NCBI GenBank assembly: GCA_021107335.1
Contig: JAIOSZ010000125.1
Span: forward strand, 1 to 13,494
Direction: 5' to 3'
DNA: 13,494 nucleotides
From: Desulfuromonadaceae bacterium
Lineage (GTDB): Bacteria; Desulfobacterota; Desulfuromonadia; Desulfuromonadales; Syntrophotaleaceae
Part shown: positions 7,515 through 13,494 of the stretch, in pieces
Numbering within the stretch: position 1 is the first letter of the stretch
Layout of the letters: each line of letters starts with the position of its first letter
Made by a program: the position numbers and the translations under genes
The notes under the pieces: model-generated
Databases searched by the model: none
What the model saw: only the letters and a program-made list of their open reading frames with translations
What the model was told of the DNA's origin: nothing

Positions 7515-8196
7515 TGCCCACAAAGAAGCTTTGATCGAGGTTCAGGGGCTTAGCAAGCACTATGTATGCGGAGAACGGCGTGTCGAGGTGCTGAGGGAAG
7601 TCAGTTTGCAGGTTGCTAGTGGTGACCAGGTGGCATTGGTGGGAGCTTCCGGTGCGGGTAAAACCACTCTGATGCATATCCTTGGTGGGCTGGATCGCCC
7701 AAGCAGCGGTACGGTGCGTTATCAGCAGCAGGACCTCCTGTCGCTGAAAGGTGAAGCCCTCGACGTTTTTCGCAACCGAACCATCGGTTTCGTCTTTCAG
7801 TTTCACCAATTGTTGCCGGAATTTACCGCTCTGGAAAATGTTATGATGCCGGCCTTGATTGCTGGACGAGGCTTTCGTCGCGCCCGAGGTCCCGCTGAGG
7901 CGATTCTGCAGGAAGTCGGGCTGGGGCAGAGGTTGGAGCATAAACCGGGAGAACTGTCCGGTGGGGAACAACAGCGGGTGGCCATCGCACGGGCTTTGGT
8001 CATGGAACCGCAGTTGCTGCTGGCCGATGAGCCGACCGGCAACCTGGACAGTACTACCTCCGACGAGATCTATCGTCTTTTACAGCAACTGCATCGGGAT
8101 CGAGGCTTGACAATGATCATCGTCACCCATAGCCAGACCTTGGCCGGCCGCATGGGGCGGATTTTACAGATGGTGGATGGTGAAATAGTATCCTGA
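7507..8196 (+). CDS. lolD: Lipoprotein-releasing ABC transporter ATPase LolD
   Basis: Cytoplasmic ATPase that powers lipoprotein extraction by the LolC/E-type permease. The 229 residues hold Walker [10 protein letters not shown] (46-54), the Q-loop in [18 protein letters not shown] (96-112), the ABC signature LSGGEQQR (150-157), Walker B with D-loop [12 protein letters not shown] (170-181) and the H-loop His in VTHS (206-209). [21 protein letters not shown] is the characteristic LolD/MacB-subgroup sequence. ATG 7507 lies inside the end of lolC; GGGGGAAG (7490-7497) supplies the ribosome binding site. A longer in-frame start at 7471 would read through lolC and is not needed. The stop lies directly before the bamA promoter. 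Confidence 0.96.
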   Translation: MNDAHKEALIEVQGLSKHYVCGERRVEVLREVSLQVASGDQVALVGASGAGKTTLMHILGGLDRPSSGTVRYQQQDLLSLKGEALDVFRNRTIGFVFQFHQLLPEFTALENVMMPALIAGRGFRRARGPAEAILQEVGLGQRLEHKPGELSGGEQQRVAIARALVMEPQLLLADEPTGNLDSTTSDEIYRLLQQLHRDRGLTMIIVTHSQTLAGRMGRILQMVDGEIVS

Positions 8197-8202
8197 TTTT
8201 CG

Positions 8203-8231
8203 TTTACAGTTTTTTTGCATTTACCTATAAT
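8203..8231 (+). promoter_or_regulatory. Strong sigma-70 promoter for the bamA operon
   Basis: TTTACA (8203-8208, five of six) and a perfect TATAAT (8226-8231) are 17 bases apart, starting seven bases after the lolD stop. Transcription would begin near 8238, leaving a leader of about 35 bases. It allows bamA-skp-lpxD-fabZ-lpxA to be expressed independently of lysS-lolCD. Confidence 0.85.
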
Positions 8232-8271
8232 TGCGCTTTTTATATGCCATTTCGACGGAGTTGTGCTGCTT

Positions 8272-10524
8272 ATGTCTAGGGTGTTGTTGTGTTTGCTTTT
8301 ATTGGCGATGCTGGTCCCGCAGGGCGCTTTTGCCCAGTTGTATCAGGTTGGACAGGTCGTTATTGAGGGAAATCGGCGAGTCGAAAGCCGCTACATCGAA
8401 TCGGTGTTAAATATCAGCGCCGGTCAAACCGTATCCGCTGCTGACATCGATCAAGGGTTGCGCAAAATCTACTTAACCGGCCGTTTTGATGATGTGGTTG
8501 CCGAAACAGTTGTGGCTGGAGAGTTGGTGCATCTGGTCTATCGAGTAACTGAACGGCCTTTGTTGCGCGAGGTTGTCTTTACCGGTAATCACAAGATCGA
8601 CTCCGATAAGCTCGGCACCATCATTAGCGCCAAGTTGGTAGATTTTTATCGGCCGCAGGTTTTGGCTCCGGCGATCAGAAAAATTAAGCAGGCCTATGTA
8701 ATGGAGGGGTATTACGCGACCGAGGTCGCACCTCAGGTCGATGTCAATGATCGTAACGAGGTCACCCTGACGCTGCAGATTGAAGAGGGCGAGCGGGTGT
8801 TTGTCACCGATATCCGCTTTGAAGGCAACACGGTTTTTAGCGAAAAAGCACTTAAGAAATCCCTCTTTTCTAAAGAAAAAGGGTTTCTTTCCTTCATCAC
8901 CGAACGGGGCGCCTACAAAGAGGACATGTTATTCGCCGATCGGGATGTCATTACCGACCAGTATTACAACCGGGGTTATATCCAGGTCAAAGTCAAAAAG
9001 CCGATAATGACCCTGCTTGACGACAAAGAATCGATGGCTGTGGTATTCGAAATTGAGGAGGGCAATCAATTTCGAGTCGGAAATGTCGATATTCAAGGCG
9101 ATCTGTTAGGTAGCAAAGAGGAGATGCTGTCCACGTTGACTCTGCGCTCAGGTGAGGTCTTCAGTCGCAAAACGTTGCGCCAAAACATGAAGCAGCTCAA
9201 CGATATGTACGCCGATGAAGGCTATGCCTTTGTTAATGTTTCGCCGGTGACTGATGTCGATCCTTTTCTGCAGCAAATCAATGTGGTGCTCAATGTCGAG
9301 CGGGGGGCGAGGGTTAGTATCGGCCGCATCAGCGTAGCCGGCAACACCCGTACCCGGGACAAGGTGGTCCGCCGTGAAATGCGCCTCACTGAAGGGGATT
9401 TTTACAGCGCTAGCAAGATGAAAAACAGCCGCCGCCGAATCAACAATCTGGGTTTTTTCGAAGAGGTGAATCTAACCACCAGTCGCGGTAGCGACGACGC
9501 TCATATGGATGTGGAGGTGGATGTACAGGAAAAGGCCACAGGCTCATTCAGTATCGGTGCGGGTTTCTCCTCTGCTGACGGCCTGTTGCTGCAGGGCGCT
9601 GTGTCGCAGGAAAACTTCCTGGGTCGCGCTCTACGTTTCGATCTGTCTGCTGCACTGGGTGGTAGCAGTACCACCTTTCGCCTTGGTCTGCTCGATCCTT
9701 ACTTTCTTGACCGGCACCTCGCCTTTGGCGGTGATCTGTATAACACCGAACGAGAGTGGACCGATTTTACCCGTAAGACCACTGGTGGGGATATCAAACT
9801 TGGTGTGCCTCTTACCGAAAATACACGCAGCTTCTTTATCTATCGCTATGAAAAGAAGGATATCTTTGATGTAGATGATGACGCTCCACGATCGATAACA
9901 GATCAGGAAGGTAAGCATACCCTTTCCTCTATTACCGCCTCGTTGAGTCGTAATACCACGGACTATCGCCCGGACCCGACCCGCGGTAATATATCCGAAA
10001 TCTCCGTCGAGTATGCCGGCCTCGGCGGTACCGAAAAATTCATTAAATATATCGCTGATCATCGCTATTTTTATCCCTTGCCCTGGGGCCTGGTCTTCTC
10101 AGCCCATGGTCAGGTCGGTTTTATTCAGGAAATGTCTGGTCAGGACAGCCCTCTGGATGAGCGTTTTTTTCTCGGAGGTATGAATAGTCTGCGCGGCTTT
10201 AATTCTCGCGAGGTTGGACCCCGCGAAGTAGAAGCTGACGGGGAAGGCTATTTTTATGGGGGCAACAAGGAGGCCTATTTCAATCTTGAGGTTTCCTTCC
10301 CGCTGGTCAAATCGATGAAGATGAAAGGCCTGGTTTTCTTCGATACTGGCAATGCCTGGAGTGAGGAGGAAGAATATTTCAGCGACATGCGCTACAGCGT
10401 CGGCGCTGGCATGGCTTGGAATAGCCCCATGGGGCCGCTGCGTTTTGCCTGGGGTTACAATCTTGATCCCGAAGATTATGAAGAGGCGACCGTTTTTGAT
10501 TTTTCTGTTGGCAAGATGTTTTAG
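8272..10524 (+). CDS. bamA: Outer membrane protein assembly factor BamA
   Basis: Core of the BAM complex that folds and inserts beta-barrel proteins into the outer membrane. The 750 residues start with a signal peptide (1-21, cleavage after AFA, mature QLYQVGQVVIEGN). Five POTRA domains follow at roughly 25-95, 96-172, 173-263, 264-344 and 345-420, each with the V-x-x-I/V-x-x-x-G-N-x-x start pattern. The C-terminal 16-strand barrel spans 421-750, with the conserved loop-6 motif LRGF at 639-642 (GGMNSLRGF) and a terminal Phe. ATG 8272 was chosen because the signal peptide begins there and GACGGAG (8254-8260) precedes it; an in-frame TTG at 8215 would add a long non-signal extension. It is followed at 30 bases by skp, its periplasmic partner. 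Somewhat shorter than E. coli BamA (810), mainly in the barrel loops. Confidence 0.97.
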   Translation: MSRVLLCLLLLAMLVPQGAFAQLYQVGQVVIEGNRRVESRYIESVLNISAGQTVSAADIDQGLRKIYLTGRFDDVVAETVVAGELVHLVYRVTERPLLREVVFTGNHKIDSDKLGTIISAKLVDFYRPQVLAPAIRKIKQAYVMEGYYATEVAPQVDVNDRNEVTLTLQIEEGERVFVTDIRFEGNTVFSEKALKKSLFSKEKGFLSFITERGAYKEDMLFADRDVITDQYYNRGYIQVKVKKPIMTLLDDKESMAVVFEIEEGNQFRVGNVDIQGDLLGSKEEMLSTLTLRSGEVFSRKTLRQNMKQLNDMYADEGYAFVNVSPVTDVDPFLQQINVVLNVERGARVSIGRISVAGNTRTRDKVVRREMRLTEGDFYSASKMKNSRRRINNLGFFEEVNLTTSRGSDDAHMDVEVDVQEKATGSFSIGAGFSSADGLLLQGAVSQENFLGRALRFDLSAALGGSSTTFRLGLLDPYFLDRHLAFGGDLYNTEREWTDFTRKTTGGDIKLGVPLTENTRSFFIYRYEKKDIFDVDDDAPRSITDQEGKHTLSSITASLSRNTTDYRPDPTRGNISEISVEYAGLGGTEKFIKYIADHRYFYPLPWGLVFSAHGQVGFIQEMSGQDSPLDERFFLGGMNSLRGFNSREVGPREVEADGEGYFYGGNKEAYFNLEVSFPLVKSMKMKGLVFFDTGNAWSEEEEYFSDMRYSVGAGMAWNSPMGPLRFAWGYNLDPEDYEEATVFDFSVGKMF

Positions 10525-10554
10525 ATTATTCATATCCACGCAAAGGAGTATGTT

Positions 10555-11085
10555 ATGAAAAGACTTTGGATAGGTTTAGTGGTAGTGCTGATGCTGGTGG
10601 CAACCCCGGTTTTTGCCGCGGACATGAAAATTGCTTTTGTCGATCTGCAGAAGGCACTGATGGAAAGTGATGCCGGCCAGGCCGCAAAGGTTAGCATGGG
10701 GCAGCGGGTCAAAGAATTTCAGACCACCGCTCAGCAACGCCAGGAAACTCTCAAAAAGTTGAATCAGGAGTTGGAAAAAAAGAGGCTGATGCTTTCTGCT
10801 GAGGCCAAGGCTGAAAAAGAGCGGGACTATCAACAGCAGACCAAAGATTTTCAGCGCTTTATCAAGGACGCGCAGGAGGAGTTGCAGCAAGAAGAGGCTC
10901 GTCTGGGCCGCAATATTCTCGAAGGTCTGAGCAAGGTAATCAAGGCTCTGGGAGACAAGGAAGGCTACACCCTGGTACTGGAACGTTCCAACGGCGCGCT
11001 GCTGTATGCCGATGATTCCATTGATTTGACTGACAAGGTTATTGCCGCTTACAACAAAGCGTATAAAGCGACTAACGGTAAATAA
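10555..11085 (+). CDS. skp: Periplasmic chaperone Skp (OmpH family)
   Basis: Holds unfolded outer-membrane proteins in the periplasm and delivers them to BamA. The 176 residues begin with a signal peptide (MKRLWIGLVVVLMLVATPVFA, cleavage near 21-22). A short strand segment follows (KIAFVDLQKALMESDAG, 25-41), then a long charged, Gln/Glu/Lys-rich helical region (about 45-120) that would form the tentacle coiled coil. The C-terminal strand region (YTLVLERSNGALLYADDSIDLTDKV, 138-162) completes the trimer body. AAGGAG (10543-10548) stands six bases before ATG 10555. Length and placement between bamA and lpxD are typical. Its stop overlaps the lpxD ribosome binding site. Confidence 0.94.
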   Translation: MKRLWIGLVVVLMLVATPVFAADMKIAFVDLQKALMESDAGQAAKVSMGQRVKEFQTTAQQRQETLKKLNQELEKKRLMLSAEAKAEKERDYQQQTKDFQRFIKDAQEELQQEEARLGRNILEGLSKVIKALGDKEGYTLVLERSNGALLYADDSIDLTDKVIAAYNKAYKATNGK

Positions 11086-11094
11086 GGAGCGTCT

Positions 11095-12126
11095 GTGAAA
11101 ACCCTCAATGAATTGGCAGAACTCATCGGTGGAACGGTGGTTGGCGATGGTGAGGTGGAGATTCATCGGGTGGCAGGCATCGATAATGCCCAACCCGGTG
11201 AAATCACCTTCCTGGCCAATCCCAAATACTTGCCGTTGCTGCAGACCACTCAGGCTTCGGCGGTAATGGTTAAACCTGGGATTGAGGCGCCAGGAGTGTC
11301 TCTACTGGTGTGTCCGAATCCCTATTTGGCCTTTGCCAAGATATTGACCGCTCTGCACGTTGCTAAGCCCGAATGTCGGGGCATCATGGAGGGAGCTTTT
11401 GTCGACCCAGAGGCTAAAATTGCCGACGGAGTGACCATCTATCCCGGTTGCGTTATCGGTAAAGGTGTGACGGTGGGTTCTGGAACCACCCTCTACCCCG
11501 GCGTGCTGCTATATGATAATGTGACTGTGGGAGAAGATTGTTTGATTCACGCTGGCACCGTTGTGCGCGAGGGGTGCCGCATTGGCAATCGGGTCATTAT
11601 CCAGCCCAAGGCTGTTGTTGGATCTGACGGCTTCGGTTTTGCTCCTGACGGTGGAGGTTATTTTAAAATACCTCAGGTGGGTATCGTGGTGATTGAGGAT
11701 GATGTCGAGATCGGTGCCAATGCCTGTCTTGATCGTGCCGCCATGGGCGTGACGCGCATCGGTCGTGGCAGTAAACTCGATAATTTGGTGCAGATTGGAC
11801 ACAACGTCAAAGTCGGAGAGGACAGCATTATTGTCGCTCAGGCCGGCATCGCTGGCAGCACTGAAGTCGGTAAACATTGCACCTTTGGCGGTCAGGTCGG
11901 TATTGCCGGGCACCTCAAGATTGGTGATAATACCATGGTCGGTGGACAGAGCGGAATAACCGCTAACCTGCCCAACGGCGGGGTCTTTTCCGGCACGCCC
12001 GCCATTCCTCATCGTAATTGGCTTCGGGCTTCAATGACCTTCGCTAAGCTTCCGGAAATGCGTAAGGAAATTAATCGGTTAAAGCGCCAGGTCGAAGAAT
12101 TGCAAGCGCTTGTTAAGGAAGGATAG
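11095..12126 (+). CDS. lpxD: UDP-3-O-(3-hydroxyacyl)glucosamine N-acyltransferase
   Basis: Third step of lipid A synthesis: transfers a 3-hydroxyacyl chain from acyl carrier protein to the 2-amino group of UDP-3-O-acylglucosamine in the cytosol. The 343 residues have an N-terminal uridine-binding domain (1-100, with [13 protein letters not shown]). A left-handed beta helix of hexapeptide repeats (about 101-290) contains [19 protein letters not shown] (176-194) and the catalytic His236 in [11 protein letters not shown]-terminal helical tail follows (313-343), with a coiled heptad pattern. The start is GTG 11095, supported by AAGGAG (11084-11089), which overlaps the skp stop; [13 protein letters not shown] is the expected N-terminus. 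Confidence 0.97.
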   Translation: MKTLNELAELIGGTVVGDGEVEIHRVAGIDNAQPGEITFLANPKYLPLLQTTQASAVMVKPGIEAPGVSLLVCPNPYLAFAKILTALHVAKPECRGIMEGAFVDPEAKIADGVTIYPGCVIGKGVTVGSGTTLYPGVLLYDNVTVGEDCLIHAGTVVREGCRIGNRVIIQPKAVVGSDGFGFAPDGGGYFKIPQVGIVVIEDDVEIGANACLDRAAMGVTRIGRGSKLDNLVQIGHNVKVGEDSIIVAQAGIAGSTEVGKHCTFGGQVGIAGHLKIGDNTMVGGQSGITANLPNGGVFSGTPAIPHRNWLRASMTFAKLPEMRKEINRLKRQVEELQALVKEG

Positions 12127-12131
12127 CTAGC

Positions 12132-12575
12132 ATGGAGCTTAACGCACAAGATATAATGAAGATACTTCCCCATCGCTACCCGTTTTTGCTGGTAGATCGT
12201 ATTGTGGAATTGGAGGTTGGTACCAGGGCAGTCGGTATCAAAAATGTGACCATCAACGAACCCTTTTTTCAGGGGCATTTCCCCGGCCACCCCATTATGC
12301 CGGGGGTTTTGATTCTCGAAGCCCTGGCTCAGGTCGGCGGAGTTACGGCGGCGTTGGCTGAAAAAGATGTCGATGATAAGGTAACTTACTTTGTCGGTAT
12401 TGATAAGGCCCGTTTTCGTAAACCGGTGGTGCCAGGCGATGTGCTGCGTCTGCAGATGGATATCAAATACTGCCGCCGTGGCATCTACTGTTTCGAAGGC
12501 AAAGCCTATGTTGAGGACAAGTTGGTGGCGGAGGCAGAACTTAAGGCCACCTTCGCACCGCGCGAGCATTCTTGA
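12132..12575 (+). CDS. fabZ: 3-hydroxyacyl-[acyl carrier protein] dehydratase FabZ
   Basis: Dehydrates 3-hydroxyacyl-ACP to trans-2-enoyl-ACP in fatty-acid elongation, thereby competing with LpxA and LpxD for 3-hydroxyacyl-ACP. The 147 residues form a single hot-dog fold with [16 protein letters not shown] (9-24), the catalytic His49 in the conserved [12 protein letters not shown] motif (48-59) and catalytic Glu63 in ILEALAQ. ATG 12132 is six bases after the lpxD stop, with AAGGAAGG (about 12116-12123) as ribosome binding site overlapping that stop. Its setting between lpxD and lpxA is typical and lets the cell balance lipid A against phospholipid synthesis. Confidence 0.97.
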   Translation: MELNAQDIMKILPHRYPFLLVDRIVELEVGTRAVGIKNVTINEPFFQGHFPGHPIMPGVLILEALAQVGGVTAALAEKDVDDKVTYFVGIDKARFRKPVVPGDVLRLQMDIKYCRRGIYCFEGKAYVEDKLVAEAELKATFAPREHS

Positions 12576-12581
12576 GGAAAT

Positions 12582-13352
12582 ATGATACATCAAACAGCAA
12601 TAGTTCATAAAGGGGCGCAGATCGCTGAGGGCGTCGAAATCGGGGCCTATGCCATTATCGGTGAGCATGTAACCATCGGCGCTGGCACCACCATCGGTCC
12701 CCATACTGTCATCGATGGCTGGACGGAAATTGGCCGGGATAACCGGATATTTCAATTTGCTTCCATCGGGGCACCCCCACAAGATCTTAAATATAGTGGC
12801 GAAAAGACCCTGTTGAAAATTGGCGACCGTAATACCGTGCGAGAATTCGCCACCCTGCATCGGGGTACCGCAGACGGCGGTGGTGAAACGGTCATTGGCA
12901 ATGACAATCTGTTTATGGCCTATTCCCATGTAGCCCACGACTGCCTGTTGGGGAACCATGTTATTATGGCCAACGGTGCCACCCTGGCTGGGCATGTCGC
13001 GGTTGACGACTTTGCTATTCTCGGCGGTTTGTGTGCTGTGCACCAATTCACCCGCATCGGCGCTCATGTTATGATCAGCGGCGGTTCCATGGTCACTCAG
13101 GATGTGCCACCTTTCTCTATCGCCCAAGGAGATCGCGCTAAAACGGTGGGGATTAATCAGATCGGCCTCAAACGGCGGGGCTTTTCCGAGGAAGCAATTC
13201 GTGGGATCAAGCAGGCTTATAAGTTGATTTTCCGTTCCGGGTTACTCACTGAAAAGGCTTTGGAACAGATCGCAAATGAAATTCCAGACTGTCCTGAGGT
13301 TAAAGAGTTTTCCGAGTTTATTCGTAAGAGTACTCGGGGTGTCGCCCGCTAA
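12582..13352 (+). CDS. lpxA: UDP-N-acetylglucosamine O-acyltransferase
   Basis: First step of lipid A synthesis: moves a 3-hydroxyacyl chain from acyl carrier protein to O-3 of UDP-GlcNAc in the cytosol. The 256 residues show hexapeptide repeats forming a beta helix (1-190), DLKYSGE (68-74), the catalytic His119 in SHVAHDC (equivalent to E. coli His125), TLAGHVAVDDFAILGG (134-149) and a C-terminal helical domain ending STRGVAR. Gly167 aligns with E. coli Gly173, the residue that sets the acyl-chain ruler; Gly there favours long (about C14) chains. ATG 12582 follows TGAGGAAA (12573-12580), which overlaps the fabZ stop, so translation is probably coupled. Confidence 0.97.
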   Translation: MIHQTAIVHKGAQIAEGVEIGAYAIIGEHVTIGAGTTIGPHTVIDGWTEIGRDNRIFQFASIGAPPQDLKYSGEKTLLKIGDRNTVREFATLHRGTADGGGETVIGNDNLFMAYSHVAHDCLLGNHVIMANGATLAGHVAVDDFAILGGLCAVHQFTRIGAHVMISGGSMVTQDVPPFSIAQGDRAKTVGINQIGLKRRGFSEEAIRGIKQAYKLIFRSGLLTEKALEQIANEIPDCPEVKEFSEFIRKSTRGVAR

Positions 13353-13494
13353 CAGATTGGTCGTTACGAAACAACCCGGGGCCGGCCTGGTTCGAGTAAA
13401 ACAAGCATATAGTAATCCAGGTTCGTTGGTATCGCGCGTTTCGGTTCAGTTTAATTAGAAGGGCATCTATTGTTAGAGGATGTCCTTGGCAGAA
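13353..13494 (+). other. Tail after lpxA, possible start of the next gene
   Basis: No terminator is visible after lpxA. AGAAGGG (13457-13463) is a plausible ribosome binding site six bases before a TTG (13470), which would read L-L-E-D-V-L-G-R to the window edge; an ATG at 13480 is another option, with poorer spacing. In related genomes a further lipid A gene (lpxI or lpxB) or a membrane ABC transporter often follows, but eight codons cannot decide this. Confidence 0.3.

Noticed and set aside
8215..8271. Longer bamA start at TTG 8215
   Set aside because: It would begin inside the promoter region upstream of the expected transcription start and place a non-signal extension before a good signal peptide.
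12009..13127. Long minus-strand open frame of 372 codons opposite fabZ and lpxA
   Set aside because: It is a shadow of hexapeptide-repeat coding sequence on the other strand, with no ribosome binding site or recognisable domain; the + strand genes here are certain.
13381..13400. GGTTCGA resembling a tRNA T-loop
   Set aside because: The flanking bases do not form a T-stem and no acceptor, D or anticodon arm can be drawn.

Overview
The window looks like a chromosomal segment from a Gram-negative, LPS-making anaerobic proteobacterium of the Desulfuromonadales type (Geobacter/Pelobacter/Desulfuromonas relatives). This is judged from protein character, a moderately GC-rich composition and gene order (prfB-lysS-lolC-lolD-bamA-skp-lpxD-fabZ-lpxA); no database search was possible, so the taxon is inference. 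All recognised genes lie on the + strand. No insertion sequence, CRISPR array, tRNA or rRNA is visible.

Region 1 (1-517): the 3' end of a glycine-zipper envelope protein, closed by a clear rho-independent terminator.

Region 2 (518-3245): a SAM-cycle module. An ArsR-type winged helix joined to a SAM-methyltransferase-like domain (a SahR-type SAH sensor) lies directly before S-adenosylhomocysteine hydrolase (ahcY). The two are in one uninterrupted reading frame of 806 codons, although ahcY has its own strong ribosome binding site and ATG at 1588. At the junction sits an A7 run that would give a stop two codons later after a -1 shift. This is therefore a true fusion, a programmed frameshift or a homopolymer sequence error. 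An inverted repeat, ATCAA-N6-TTGAT, lies just before the regulator and is a good candidate SahR operator. Downstream of ahcY is a 426-base gap holding a two-hairpin structure with a strong terminator (possible small RNA), followed by a good sigma-70 promoter.

Region 3 (3246-6187): translation genes. prfB (release factor 2) carries the classic autoregulatory +1 frameshift (in-frame TGA after CTT, preceded by an SD-like AGGGGG). lysS (class II lysyl-tRNA synthetase) follows, as in the conserved prfB-lysS pairing.

Region 4 (6188-13352): an outer-membrane biogenesis cluster. lolC/E-type permease and lolD extract lipoproteins from the inner membrane. A near-consensus promoter then starts bamA (beta-barrel assembly), skp (periplasmic chaperone), lpxD, fabZ and lpxA (acyl-chain supply and early lipid A synthesis). 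Gaps are very short and each SD often overlaps the previous stop, so bamA to lpxA is almost certainly one operon. It supplies the machinery for inserting outer-membrane proteins together with the first lipid A enzymes.

Region 5 (13353-13494): a tail in which the next gene may start near the window edge; it is too short to identify.

The observations most worth following are the sahR-ahcY fused frame with its A7 slip site, the palindromic operator, and the CCTCC-bearing hairpin RNA candidate between ahcY and prfB. Most of the rest is well-known core biology.
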